Part shown: positions 11,899-22,800 of the stretch, one piece after another | Layout: each line of letters starts with the position of its first letter | Position numbering within the stretch: the stretch's first letter is position 1 | Origin: Craspedostauros australis | Taxonomy: Eukaryota > Bacillariophyta > Bacillariophyceae > Mastogloiales > Achnanthaceae | NCBI GenBank assembly: GCA_026770025.1 | Contig: JAMXDE010000023.1 | Span: 434,001 to 498,000, forward strand | Direction of reading: 5' to 3' | Length of the DNA stretch: 64,000 nt | Position numbers and translations under genes: made by a program | Notes under the pieces: model-generated | Seen by the model: only the letters and a program-made list of their open reading frames with translations | What the model was told of the DNA's origin: nothing | Database searches by the model: none

Positions 11899-12555
11899 TC
11901 ATTGAAATGGCAAAGCCGGTGGCAACGTCGAGGGTGCATCGATGGAACGGTCTGGATCCTTGGCATCGACGCTGTCGCGCAATTTGGGCCGCTTGGTCCG
12001 AGACGACGGCGATGACAGCGAGACTCTGCGAGAGTTGCGCCCTCGTCGTCTGCGTCGTTTCGGCTTGTCGGTATTGCGCACGGTCCGCAATCCTGACACA
12101 ATTCGCTTCTCAAAGTGTTGCGTCCCATCCCTCATCTGGGTCTCCTTAAAGCGCAGCCACGTGCCGTCCTCCAACTGAATCTTCGTTACCGTGATCGAAG
12201 CCACCCCAATCGCATCGTTGAATCTGGAACAACCGTCATCTCGCTTCTGCACGTCCACGTACACATGACTGTCGTTGTTGTGCTGCGATGGCAGTGACCG
12301 CGAAGACGGTGACGTCATGGACGATACGGAAGTGATGGTGGGTGAAGACGGCGATGGCGATGGCGTGGATGTGTATGACACGGATGATGCAGATGAAATT
12401 GACGAGACGGACCTTTGAGAGCGCTGGGAATTGTGTTCTACCAAGGATGAGAACATACTGAGCTGTTGCTGCAAGGCGTTCGTCATGCTTGCGAGCGGGA
12501 CCAGCTGTGCCATGCTGGCCAGATCGGCCATGGTCATCATCGGTGTTGCTGACAT
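11899..12555 (-). CDS. Uncharacterised basic, Ser-rich protein
   Basis: Open frame of 218 residues from the ATG at 12555; the frame extends upstream but without another ATG. The N-terminus is Met/Leu-rich (MSATPMMTMADLASMAQ), followed by a Ser-rich stretch (about residues 45-95). A more globular part follows (HVYVDVQKRDDG...EDGTWLRFKETQMRDG, about 97-150). It ends in a strongly basic segment, KPKRRRRRGRNSRR, that looks like a nuclear localisation signal. I do not recognise the family. The central segment and the well-placed ATG argue for a real gene. Its neighbours are a SET methyltransferase converging on it and an NSUN2-like gene downstream on the same strand. Splicing to an upstream exon cannot be excluded. 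Confidence 0.55.
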   Translation of the reverse strand: MSATPMMTMADLASMAQLVPLASMTNALQQQLSMFSSLVEHNSQRSQRSVSSISSASSVSYTSTPSPSPSSPTITSVSSMTSPSSRSLPSQHNNDSHVYVDVQKRDDGCSRFNDAIGVASITVTKIQLEDGTWLRFKETQMRDGTQHFEKRIVSGLRTVRNTDKPKRRRRRGRNSRRVSLSSPSSRTKRPKLRDSVDAKDPDRSIDAPSTLPPALPFQ

Positions 12556-13035
12556 CTTGGTGGATGGATTGCAGAATACTCTCTTTGGTATGAATGGCAA
12601 TCAGCAATTTGTGAGATGAGACCAGATGAGATCAGCACAGACCAGCACAGACCAGCAACGTCCGCAAAACTCCAAGTCAACCAACGAATCGATGAAGGGA
12701 TCGATGAAGGGATCAATGAACAAATCAACGGCTCATTTGTCAACTCCACCGTCGCACCTTATCGGCCGCCCAACAAGCGAAGGGAGACACGCATTCGTGC
12801 GGATCGCCGCAGAGAGAGAGAGAGAGACAGGACATGTGTGGCGATCCCTCCGACGGTGACTCCTGTTGTGGAAATGTCCAGAGCCGAATCCACCCGAAAT
12901 GACGCTTCGCCATTTTGTTCGGCATCCGTGATTCGAAGAAGCGGGAATGGGCTTTGATTCAGAAAATAGAATCCTTCCAGCCGCGCGTCCCAGTGGTGGC
13001 GATGTCAGTTGAGAGAGTGTACGTGCACAGCCTAA
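12556..13035. other. Intergenic spacer with short tandem words
   Basis: Upstream region of the orphan gene and 3' flank of the NSUN2-like gene. It contains short duplications (ATCAGCACAGACCAGCACAGACC near 12630, GATGAAGGGATC near 12692-12715) and a GA run (about 12812-12826). No coding motif. Confidence 0.6.
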
Positions 13036-15936
13036 TCATTGCGTTGATCCAGCCAAGTCATGCAATCGTTGAGCGCAGGCGGCCGATCTATCATCTGTCA
13101 GCAGTATCAACCGACAGTCCGACTGCTGAACTGTGCAAGAGAAGAACATGGTCGACGTCTGCATGAATTCGCAAGCCACGATAGCAGCTCCGTCAACCCA
13201 ATCTTCGATGCAATTGGAGCCGTCATTTCGGCCAAAGCCCCATCGCTTCCACCACGCATCGTTCTGGCGAAACGTTTCATCCATCTCCACCTGATGCAAT
13301 TCACGAACATCCAGGTTCCTTTCTCGCAAAAGCTCTGCGCATTCGCTGCGTGTGAGGCCGAGCACACGTTTGGTGGCACAATATGCCAAAAGATCGATTC
13401 CCTCATCCATTATGGCGTACCGTCCGCGATAGTCAACGGCGGCCGCGGATGCTGCATCCATAGGAATCTGGCACAAGGTGATCCCGGCTTCGGTGGGATT
13501 GAACTTAGCACCGCCGGCATACAAGCTCCTTGCTTCTGCAGATAATAATCCGATTGAGAAGTAGCTCATTTTGTGGTGACTGCCGCTGCTGCCGTTGCAC
13601 TGCTTGTCATTGCTGCCCACACAGATGGTAGATGCTACGTCTATGGGTTGCCGGTACTGCTGTCGTGCCGTGGCCGTTTGCCTCATCCCAGTCAAGATGA
13701 CGAGATTCTCGATGGGGAAACGCTGTACATCTCTTGCAAGATGATCTTGGGTTGGATTCAGCCCTAAGAAGTCCAGGAATTCCTTCGCAAGTGACGGGTG
13801 CGGTTTTGGAAACATCGGGACGTATAAAGCTGGGCGCTTCATGTCTTGGTCTGCAGCTTCAATTGAATCAGCATTTTTGCTTTCTGTTGGAGGCGCGGCT
13901 ATCATTGCAGTCGATCCATCTGATGTCGCTGCATGAGGCGTTGCTGCATGCTTGTTGACTATCGTTGATGCTTGATTTATCCATTCCGATGGCAATGTGG
14001 ACGACTTGCTGTTGCTGTCAACAAAGGCCTTGTGTTGGTGGAGCCATTGCTGCGCAGTTTCCAAAGTTGGATGACCTTCAACGAACACCTGCTCCGCGGC
14101 TGACTGCATTTCAGATGGGAGTATCATTGATATGTAAGACCGCATCTGCTTCGCAGACGATACAGGGTGGACGATGCGGCCATGAACAAGTTCCTGCATT
14201 GCGATCTTGATTGACGATGGCTTTTTATCAAGGGATGAATCCTCCTGATACGTCTGTGGGTAGCAGACAGCAAAGTAAGTCGGTGCGACACGCTCGATGA
14301 TGGCGCAGAAGAAGCCTCCAGAATCCATGTGCTGCGGCAAGATTCTGCAGCAGTTCGGGAGCATATTCTCGTACAGTGCGATATCCGTTTCGGACAAGAT
14401 GTCGCCATGTGACATGGCTTTGATCATGCGATCTCTCTCCGTTTCTTCCAACACTGGCGGTTCATCATTGCCTTCCCGTTGTTGATGTTCCTGGTGTGGA
14501 TTTGGAAGATTGTTGCTCCGTTCCTTGTCCAAGAGCTCCCAAGACTCTCTCGTGCGAGTGCACGGCGGGAACATCGAAGGGAGGATGTCCTTCTTACGCA
14601 GTTGTTTCGGTACTTCATGCAATTGATTGTACATGATGCAACTCCGCGCGGTAAACTTGGGATGAGGAACGCGCCACGTCTCAGTGCCGCGACAGTAGCG
14701 AAAGTTGGCTTGACAATCCGATTGCAACCGCTGCGGTGCTGGCAAGATGCGGTACACGGTTGGTCCGCCCAATCGTGCAATTGCGGTGGTGACGACGGCC
14801 TCGTTTTCGATCGGATCCAAGGAACAAGTCGAATATACGACTTTCCCACCCTTCTCCACGATCTCCAACGCCCTCATCAGTAACCTCAGCTGGAGCTTGT
14901 GCAACTGCAAATGCGACTTGACAGACCACTGGGACCATGCCTTGGCAGACAGCTTCCGCAACGTTCCATCGCCACTGCACGGGACGTCGCAAAGGACTCT
15001 GGAGAATTTCAATTTGTACCCGCCCCACTTGCGCAGGGATGGAAAGTACCTGCCGTCGCTGCAGTTCAGAACCAAGCTCGATCGTGGTTGATGTCGCGAA
15101 CGTCGTTGAAGGATGAGCAATCGGTTGCGATTGGAGTCGTTGGCAACCAGCAGGGCGGTGGGTGGTTGAGAGATGATCGTTGTTGCATCCATGTCCAAGT
15201 TGTTCGATGCCTGATTGCTCGATGCTGCCAACTCGTGCAGTTTGTCCAGGATCTGAAGCGACTTCGATCCAGGCGCGCTGCACAAATCGAGTATCGTGAC
15301 AGGGCGGTCCTTGCCATCTTCGATCTCCTTTTGGCCGGAGCATGCTGAGGGCAGGTCGAGCAACAAGGGAGGCACCATGCTGCACAATTCCTGCCGTTGA
15401 ATGACGCCAAGATCCTGCGCATCGGCGAGTATCTTCTGTGCTGCTTTGGAGAGGTGGCGCAGTGGCTTGGCGCATACCCATGCATGATGAATCCCAACAA
15501 CATCAGATGGCACGAACGCGTCCTCCTGCGGTGCGTGCTGCTCGAGGAGATCCATGATACGAAGCGCCGAACTGGGATGGTCGCGGGTGGAATGATGCTG
15601 TCTCTGCAAGCGGAACGCGACCTTCAGCGGTAGACGGTAGAATTGCTTTGCAATATCCCATTCGTCCTGCGTGAAGATATCCCCGTGCAGCAGTTGCTGT
15701 TGATAGTAGGCATCATGATCAGCATTCGCAAGCTGTGATCTTGCTTTCAGCGATGCGTTCGTCCTGCGCTGCACGTTGTCGTCGGCAGGATCGTCTGCAC
15801 CATCGTCGCCGCTGGCTGTCTTGGTTTCATCGGCATGATCGTCTCGGATATGATCAAAGAGACGGTTGCGAGAAGCAAAGTGAGCCCTGCAGATGTTGCA
15901 TTGGGCAGTTAACTTGGAGGCAACTTCTGAGTTCAT
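13036..15936 (-). CDS. NSUN2-like: NSUN2-like RNA cytosine-C5 methyltransferase with N-terminal C2H2 finger
   Basis: Single-exon gene of 966 residues. It belongs to the NOL1/NOP2/Sun family of S-adenosylmethionine-dependent RNA m5C methyltransferases and is closest by motif to NSUN2/Trm4, which modifies tRNAs. The SAM-binding motif ILDLCSAPGSK lies near residue 215. The motif IV cysteine is in CDVPCSGDGTLRK (about 315) and the catalytic motif VI cysteine in YSTCSLDPIENE (about 368). The preceding VCAKPLRHLSKAAQKI and PPLLLDLP blocks also fit. An extra C2H2 zinc-finger-like motif sits at the very N-terminus (Cys13, Cys16, His29, His34), which is not part of standard NSUN2. Beyond residue 430 the sequence follows the long NSUN2 C-terminal extension only loosely. 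Expected location is the nucleus. Both active-site cysteines are present, so activity is likely. Confidence 0.92.
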   Translation of the reverse strand: MNSEVASKLTAQCNICRAHFASRNRLFDHIRDDHADETKTASGDDGADDPADDNVQRRTNASLKARSQLANADHDAYYQQQLLHGDIFTQDEWDIAKQFYRLPLKVAFRLQRQHHSTRDHPSSALRIMDLLEQHAPQEDAFVPSDVVGIHHAWVCAKPLRHLSKAAQKILADAQDLGVIQRQELCSMVPPLLLDLPSACSGQKEIEDGKDRPVTILDLCSAPGSKSLQILDKLHELAASSNQASNNLDMDATTIISQPPTALLVANDSNRNRLLILQRRSRHQPRSSLVLNCSDGRYFPSLRKWGGYKLKFSRVLCDVPCSGDGTLRKLSAKAWSQWSVKSHLQLHKLQLRLLMRALEIVEKGGKVVYSTCSLDPIENEAVVTTAIARLGGPTVYRILPAPQRLQSDCQANFRYCRGTETWRVPHPKFTARSCIMYNQLHEVPKQLRKKDILPSMFPPCTRTRESWELLDKERSNNLPNPHQEHQQREGNDEPPVLEETERDRMIKAMSHGDILSETDIALYENMLPNCCRILPQHMDSGGFFCAIIERVAPTYFAVCYPQTYQEDSSLDKKPSSIKIAMQELVHGRIVHPVSSAKQMRSYISMILPSEMQSAAEQVFVEGHPTLETAQQWLHQHKAFVDSNSKSSTLPSEWINQASTIVNKHAATPHAATSDGSTAMIAAPPTESKNADSIEAADQDMKRPALYVPMFPKPHPSLAKEFLDFLGLNPTQDHLARDVQRFPIENLVILTGMRQTATARQQYRQPIDVASTICVGSNDKQCNGSSGSHHKMSYFSIGLLSAEARSLYAGGAKFNPTEAGITLCQIPMDAASAAAVDYRGRYAIMDEGIDLLAYCATKRVLGLTRSECAELLRERNLDVRELHQVEMDETFRQNDAWWKRWGFGRNDGSNCIEDWVDGAAIVACEFMQTSTMFFSCTVQQSDCRLILLTDDRSAACAQRLHDLAGSTQ

Positions 15937-16497
15937 TATCCAGAGATCAGCGCATTATCGAACTGGCTGGCATTGGTGTTGGCATTGGTGTTGGCATTGG
16001 TGTTGGCATTGGTGTTGGTGTTGGGTGTCAATGATTGTTGGTGCTGGTTGAGATGGGGGAAGAGTCCAGACATCAACCAGTTTCCGCGCCAAAGATCGCC
16101 GAGTTCAGCGGAACGTGTTCCAGCCGTCCTTGTGTCGACCGATTGGATCTTTGACTACCACGAATCGACTAAGCCAAACCAGCCTCACGCCACTCGTGTG
16201 GCGTTTGAGAGTGACTGTACTCTGCGCAACACTCCACCTGTTCCTTGACCACTGCAACACACCAACAAGGCAGAAGTGTGTCGTACCTATTATGTTTAGT
16301 TGCAGAGCGTGAGAGAAATAGAAATAGAGACAGAGGGACCATAAACAATGGCTATCCTTACCTCTCTGCTTGTGGAGAGTACTGGTATTCCGTCCCTGGT
16401 TGACACGTTCTGTCTTCTTCTGCCATCGTGTCTCGAAGAACATTGACTTCAACACAATCAATCAATCCACCGCTCTGCCACCTCGCTGCATCGCCTA
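15937..16497. other. Intergenic spacer between NSUN2-like and FKBP genes
   Basis: Apart from the 12-bp tandem repeat listed separately, no gene or clear signal was recognised. It contains the promoter of the NSUN2-like gene and the 3' flank of the FKBP gene. Confidence 0.6.
15969..16016. repeat. 12-bp tandem repeat (GGCATTGGTGTT) x4
   Basis: Four perfect copies of GGCATTGGTGTT followed by a degenerate GGTGTTGGG tail, immediately upstream of the NSUN2-like start codon. Confidence 0.95.
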
Positions 16498-17430
16498 TCA
16501 GCATTGCAACAGCTTCACTTCAAAGTAAAGATCCGCACCAGGCCCGGCTCCGATATTGCGATTGCCGTATCCGGCACGTTTGGGAATGATGAGATGCCGC
16601 ACACCACCAGCCCGCATGCCCTTCATTCCAATGTCCCACCCTTCGATCACTTCGCCGCGACCCAGACGGAATCCAAAGTTGGAGCTCGAATCCAGGACCT
16701 TGCCGTACCGTGTCTTCGCACGCAAGGTGTACTCGACGTGGATCTTTTTACGCTCCTGCACGACGGGACCTCTTCCGACCTGGACATCCATGTACTGCAC
16801 GCCTGAGCGAACCGTGACGAATTGTTGCGAGGCAACCAGCTGCTTCTTCTTCTTTTCTTCGGCCTCCTTCTTTTTCAACAGCTCGCGCTGCTTCTTCTCT
16901 TGTTCCTGCTGCTGCTGCTGCACGGTCGCTTGCCGTTCATCTGCTTTGGCCTGCTTCTTCAGCCTGCGCAGTTCTTTGCGCCGCTGATTTTTCTGTCGCT
17001 GCCGTTCCTGCTTGGTCGCTTCCTGTGATGCCGCCGTTCCTTTCGATTCGGACTCGACGGCGGTGCTTTTGTCCGACAGTTTCTGCTTTTTCTGTGATGG
17101 TTTGGCGCCCTTCGCATCATCGTCCGTTGGCAACGATGCGGTCTGCTTGCTGGATGAACGGGGAACGTCGCTGGCCGTGTCGCCGCTGTCACTCTTTCCT
17201 TCTGGATCCGCCTCATTCTCGCTGCTGGATTTGGTCACGCTCTTGGTGTGAACGCTCTTCATGATACGGCGGCGTTTCTGAACATACCGACGTTCCAACG
17301 CATCATCGTCACCGCCAGAGGGGGCTGACCGTGCAGATCCGCGGATTCCGCCGTACTCATCTTCCTCCTCCTCCGAGTGCTGCTGCTGCTGCTGCTGCTG
17401 CTGATTCCTTCGCCGATTCCGTCTTCCCAT
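16498..17430 (-). CDS. FKBP-type peptidyl-prolyl isomerase, nuclear type
   Basis: Protein of 310 residues. The frame is open 75 codons further upstream, but that part looks non-coding. The ATG at 17430 is chosen because it begins a typical basic then polyGln/acidic N-terminus (MGRRNRRRNQQ). Residues about 10-200 are highly charged, with acidic clusters and a Lys/Glu/Gln-rich helical region (about 130-200) likely to form a coiled coil. The C-terminal 100 residues are an FKBP domain: VEYTLRAKTRYGKVLDSS, FGFRLGRGEVIEGWDIGMKGM, HLIIPKRAGYG, ADLYFEVKLL. The order, a charged N-terminus then one FKBP at the C-terminus, is that of nuclear FKBPs (FKBP46/Fpr3/Fpr4), which act on histones and in the nucleolus. 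The ligand-site motif VIEGWD is kept. Confidence 0.9.
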   Translation of the reverse strand: MGRRNRRRNQQQQQQQQHSEEEEDEYGGIRGSARSAPSGGDDDALERRYVQKRRRIMKSVHTKSVTKSSSENEADPEGKSDSGDTASDVPRSSSKQTASLPTDDDAKGAKPSQKKQKLSDKSTAVESESKGTAASQEATKQERQRQKNQRRKELRRLKKQAKADERQATVQQQQQEQEKKQRELLKKKEAEEKKKKQLVASQQFVTVRSGVQYMDVQVGRGPVVQERKKIHVEYTLRAKTRYGKVLDSSSNFGFRLGRGEVIEGWDIGMKGMRAGGVRHLIIPKRAGYGNRNIGAGPGADLYFEVKLLQC

Positions 17431-18104
17431 CGTCAATGTGAAAGCAGAGTATGCGTATAGCGCTGTCCTTGCACGTGCTATGATAAGCATGAACGGGAAC
17501 AGTTGTGTGTCGTACAACAGGCGCGGTGTGGGGTTGCATCCTTGGGATGGGGTGATGGATGAAGGAAGAAGAGAACGATTTGTTCCTGGTCGCATTTTTC
17601 GTTGGTTTTGTGAAACAGGAATCACCGTCGAAGGACAGATCAGTGTGCTATCCATGAATGAATGTGATCGGATGCAGAATTCGACTTATTTGACCGCATG
17701 AATCACGTTCTTCACACAAAGAACCCTTGGTCGCTGCGTTTGCAGAAAGGAAGAATTTCGAGGAAGCGTCATCGGCAATTCGTCCACGCAATTCAGGCCA
17801 AAAGATAGCTGTCATCTTCGGCATCGTCGTTGTTTTTCTTCTTTGCGCATCTTCTCTCTCCTTGTGGTGCGGCTGCGTTCGTTGCAAGAGAGAGGCAGCA
17901 ACACAAGGGAGAAACAAAGGATCGCAGCTGTCACAACAGTCATACTCACCCTCATACTTGTAGGATCCATCCAGAAGACCTGTGAGGCAGACAAGAAGTT
18001 GAGTTGCCATCGCTCACAAGTGGGCAGCCCATCAAACCACAAATTGAGATTGGCGAAAGGGCCTATCACGCCATCTGCAATCTTCCACACTTGCCTCCTG
18101 GATC
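17431..18104. other. Divergent promoter region (FKBP / ankyrin-like)
   Basis: Intergenic region between two divergently transcribed genes. Open frames across it lack family motifs. No TATA-like or other element could be assigned with confidence. Confidence 0.55.
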
Positions 18105-19433
18105 ATGAAGCTGCAAGAACGCCGCGAGGCTGCCATGCAGGCCATCGAGAAGCTGCACAACAAGGACTTCGTCGGCATCCGTCGACTGGTGCAATCCAAC
18201 CCGGCCATCCTGTGGCAGCCCGTGTCCGCGCAGATCACGTTCATGCATGTTGCCGCACGGTCCATGATCTTGGAGCAGTACGCGGGTGGACGTGGCTCCG
18301 TCATGCTGTCCTCCTCGGTGCTAGATGAACAATCATCGCAGCAGATCAGAGCGTCCAGCTGCGCCACTGTACGTGCATCAGGCGGTGCCCAATCACGGCG
18401 GCGACAGCGCGATTGGTGGAAGTGGCTTCTCGAGGCAGCCAGCAAGGAGCAGCCCGAGATGTTCTTCCGCGCCAGGGACCGCGGCGGCGACACTTGCCTC
18501 GATATCTTCCTGCGATCCTGGTTGTCGCCTAGCGATGCCAAGCGAGCCATCTTTCCCTTCGTCGATCGGCTGTCGGACGCCTTGGATCGCGTCGTCAGGA
18601 ACCCCAGCGACGTCCAGCTCATCGACCAGCTCCTGGAGCAGCACGATGAGGATGCTCCAATCAACGATGGTTGCGCGCGGAAGCCAGCGACCTCCACACC
18701 GGTGTCGACGCACGATGCGTCCGATGTCTTCGTGGTGTACCGGTTCTGGCGAGCGTTTCGATTGCTCTGCATGGCGGCCGCGGCGGGAACGGATACGACC
18801 GAAGACTACGACGACGATGACCACAATGGCAACGATCATGTTGCGTATCCCAAAACATCGCTGCATAACACGGAAGAGCGCTTCCCCATCCTTCCTTTCT
18901 TGGCACAGACCGGGTGCTGTCCCGAACCCATCGCGCGCTTCGTCGTTGCCTTGGAACCGCACGCCATGAGATTGCCCAACGAGCACGGGTACCTGCCCAT
19001 CCACCTGTGGTGCGTCAGTCCCAACCTGCCGGAGGGTGACGAAGATCAAGATGGGTTCCTGCGCCCTCTGCTGGAGGCCGATCCGCGTTGCGCCACAATC
19101 ACGGATCCATTGGAGCATCGATTGCCGTTGCATCTGGCACTGGAACATGGCAAGTCGCTGACGCAGATCACTCGATTGTGGCGCAGCAATCCGGCCACCT
19201 TGTACGACCGCGACGTCGTGTCGGAATTGCCATGCTGCGGCATGCTGGTGCAGGTATGCAAGAAGAAATTGCGCGCCATGAAGCGCGGCGTGCAGAAGCG
19301 CGGGTGCTCGACATCATTGAATGATTGGCTCGACTCGTCGCGTGACAATGAAGGCAAGGAAGAACAGCTCGCCTGTGATCATCTCTCTGCCATTTACGAC
19401 GCTCTGCGCACGTACCCGCTTGCGATTCTCTGA
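18105..19433 (+). CDS. Ankyrin-repeat-like protein
   Basis: Single-exon gene of 442 residues starting at the ATG at 18105. The N-terminus is helical and charged (MKLQERREAAMQAIEKLHNK). Two stretches resemble ankyrin repeats of the divergent type common in diatoms: NEHGYLPIHLWCV (about residue 288) and LEHRLPLHLALEHGKSLTQI (about 333-352). Each is followed by a helix and a 'NPATLYD'-like turn. An earlier repeat-like segment (QSNPAILWQPVSAQITFMHVA) lies near residue 50. Such proteins mediate protein contacts; nothing indicates the partner. Two low-complexity acidic insertions are present. It converges on the cyclase/phosphodiesterase gene downstream. Confidence 0.78.
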   Translation: MKLQERREAAMQAIEKLHNKDFVGIRRLVQSNPAILWQPVSAQITFMHVAARSMILEQYAGGRGSVMLSSSVLDEQSSQQIRASSCATVRASGGAQSRRRQRDWWKWLLEAASKEQPEMFFRARDRGGDTCLDIFLRSWLSPSDAKRAIFPFVDRLSDALDRVVRNPSDVQLIDQLLEQHDEDAPINDGCARKPATSTPVSTHDASDVFVVYRFWRAFRLLCMAAAAGTDTTEDYDDDDHNGNDHVAYPKTSLHNTEERFPILPFLAQTGCCPEPIARFVVALEPHAMRLPNEHGYLPIHLWCVSPNLPEGDEDQDGFLRPLLEADPRCATITDPLEHRLPLHLALEHGKSLTQITRLWRSNPATLYDRDVVSELPCCGMLVQVCKKKLRAMKRGVQKRGCSTSLNDWLDSSRDNEGKEEQLACDHLSAIYDALRTYPLAIL

Positions 19434-19870
19434 ACCGATCGTGCTGTGTCGTCCTCAAGCATGCTAATGTACCATACGACGACGAGTAGTAGTATCAGAG
19501 TCAACGTACGAGTCGCTAACCCGGCATGGATAGCTTGTCATTATCGCTAGGAGCTACTCATGTAGTAATAGTGTAATGGATATCATACTCGTACCAATGT
19601 TCCGACCATGTTTGAATCATTGATTGCCCTATCCATCGGGTCCTCGAGGTCTCCTCCCTTGGATTCTTGTGAAGAATGTTGGTATGTATCATAACTTTAT
19701 TCATAATTTGTGTGCGATTGTACTGTGCGGAGCGTCGTAGAGCGTGTTTGTGTGCGCACGGCACTCATCAGATGTTCCAACACAACCACATGCGATGGGG
19801 CATCCACTTCCTTCACATGTACTTGTACTCGTACTCGTACGTAGCTGTGCGAGCAGTGGTGCAAGCGTGT
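19434..19870. other. Convergent 3' spacer with ACTCGTAC words
   Basis: Between the stop codons of the ankyrin-like gene and the minus-strand cyclase gene. It includes three ACTCGTAC words (19587-19594, 19827-19834, 19833-19840). No coding motif. Confidence 0.6.
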
Positions 19871-22800
19871 TTACGCAGCCTTCGACGAGGCATGGCTTTG
19901 GCCTGCTGTAAAGTCATCTTCATCACCGACAGGAAGCCCCTTGCGGTTGCCTTCAAGCAGGGTTGACAGGATCTTGCCACGATGGTACTTTGATGCCATT
20001 TCTCGAACCACGTCAGACCCCTTGACGGCCCACAGGGCTCGGTTCTCCAGCGCGTACTGCAGGAACTCATCGCTGGATGATCCGAACGCTCCGCTCTCAA
20101 GCAACTTCTTTGCCAGCGGGATCACGTAAAAGTCAAAGAACATGACCTCGGACTCGAACCATCCTCCCGTCGGGTCCTTCGATGACAGTCGCGCTTCGTA
20201 CGCTTGCAGCATCTCTTCGAACAACCGTTCGTTCCATTTGCGGAAGATGGTGTAGTGCTGCATCGTGTGGATCACATCGGATGCTTGGATGGTGTGCTCC
20301 AGCATCACGGTTGCCTGCAGGCATTCGAACTCTTCCGTCGACAACTCCTCTTGGGCCTGCATCTTCATGGGACCGAATGCTCTGCCCCACCGCTTCTCGC
20401 GGAACGCCTTCGCGTCCTTGTCGAAGATGTCCGTGGCAATGACGCAATTCACCAGCAGGTGGCGGAACAGCTTGAGCTCCTCCTCAGTCTGGTAGATGCA
20501 CTGTCGTAGATCGGCATAGGCGCCGTCCATGAGCAATTCCCAGGCGATGTCCATGGAATTTTGTTCTGCCACGCTTCTGTTCTCGTACAGTTCGGCCATC
20601 TCGTCCCTGTTTCGGATCAGGTCGATGTTGGATATGCCAGTGTGGTCCACATCGTGAACGATGGCAGCGAAGAATACGGCGAAATGGCAGAGAGGGTTCG
20701 AGCTGATGCGTTTGAGGTAGGCCGGGGGTTGGTAGTGCGGCTTGTTTTGGCGCTGATGCTGTTTCAGCTGCGTCATGAGCTTGGTTGTGGACATGGCGAC
20801 ATGACACGCATGCTCAAAGCAGTGGAATGGGTTATCTGAGTTTCCGCAAAAGAAGAGATGGTATCCATTGGTACGTGCAGAGGTATGGTATGTATGTGCA
20901 TGGGATTGTGTGAGGAATCATGACAACGAAACATCGCAGATTTCGCTCACAATGTATGATTGCAGCATGGTATGGCATGGCATGGGTGCACAGCAGCAGA
21001 TCCCCAGTAGATGCACGATGCAACAAGACAAGGCAAGAAAACGTTGAATCAACTCACCTCGATACATGCTTGCGACCTTTGTCACATAGTCTGCAAGCTG
21101 CATCATCACAGCATCCTTCAATTCGATCGATTCCACCATGACATCCAACAATGCATCCATGTCTAGCAAGTCGTCAACAGTGTTGACACCTCCGCCTCCA
21201 CCGACATCAACGGCCGCGCCAGCCTGGCCAATGGCTGTATCTGGAACTGCGGCGTTTGGACTGGACGGATGATCTGTCTTTGTTGCAGGCGCGGCCTTCT
21301 TCTCTTCTTCGTTGGCTCCAGCAAGTCGCAGGTCAATAACTTCCACCACTTCCTCCACAACCAAGCATGGACTTCCCTCCCACGCGGGCAATCCGTCTGA
21401 CGGTGGATCCTCCGTCGCGCCTTCGTTCGTTTTGCGATGAACAACGACGTGCTTGAGAAGCTTGGCGAGGGTGTCGGATGCCCACTGGATGTATTGGTCG
21501 CGTTTGTCCGTGCTTGATGCCGAGACGGTGGACGGAACGCGGTTTTGGTACATGGGAACGGTTGCCGGTGTTGTTGGTTGATGCTGTGTCTGCATACTCG
21601 TAGTTTCTTGCTGATGCACCTGTGCACGTTCTTGCGGCTGATTCTGCCCATCACTGCTTTGCTCGCCATCCTTGAATGCGTACGGTGGGTACTCCGAAGG
21701 CTTCAAGGACGCCACAGAATCGTTGCGGTACGTCGAACTCAACGATCCTGCTGACAGCTGCTTCTCCGCTGGGATCGATGTGACACGCAATGGAATGGAA
21801 TCGAAATTGTTCGTTTCGCTGCTGCCTGTCGATCCGATTGAACTTTCTCCCGATTCTCCCCGAGTGAGCTTCGTCATGGGCAAATCCAGCGACTTCATGG
21901 ATCCCAACGATCTTTCGCTTGGTGCCAAACTGGCGCTCTCAGAACCTACAGAGCGTGAAGCGCCACCCGAATTGTTTCGTCGACGAGACCTGTTCTTGAT
22001 CCAGTAGGTCTGCATCTCTCCCTTTCCCTTCGCAAATACCTTCTCATCACGCGCCTTCAGCCAAAATCCTTTATCGGCCTCTTCCAGCAATCGCGCCGTC
22101 GTTTCAGAGCACTGCACGTGATTTGGCTCTCCTGTGCTCTCCATGCGAGACGCGGTGTTGACGGTGTCTCCAAACAACTGAAACCGAGACTTCTCTCCTC
22201 GCAGCACTCCCGCTGTGACCGATCCGCTGTGCATTCCGACTCGAAGGGCCAATTTGGCAGTGTCCTTCCCCAACACGTCGGCAAGTCCATGGACGAGCCC
22301 AAACATGCGATGCACGCATTCTCTGGCGAATCGTGCCATGATAACGGCATGATCCTCCTGTGGATTTGGAAGTCCGGTCACTGCAACGTAGCAATCTCCG
22401 ATGGTCTGTTGGTTTGATCGTAAATTGGAGTACGTAGGGCAGAGTAGAGGACAACAGAGCAGAGCAGAGTGCATTGGGTTGCAACAGATGATGAGAGGTG
22501 TGGTGTGGTGAGATAGAGCATCATTTGCCACGTCACAACATGCGCTACCCCAGAAATTGCATTGTGATGGAAACCTCACGGAGCCATCTTCTCGCCAAAT
22601 CAATCCTTGGATTTGCAGATACATACTGGCACCAATCTACGCGAATATACGATGCACGTACCTCAATCTTGAACACCTTCAGTCTCTTCGCCACCTTGTC
22701 GAAGGTCGCATAGAGCGTCTGCAGCAGCTCAAATACCTCCGTGGGTTCTCTCTGCGACGACCATCGCGTGAAGCCTGCGATGTCCGCAAAGAATACCGTC

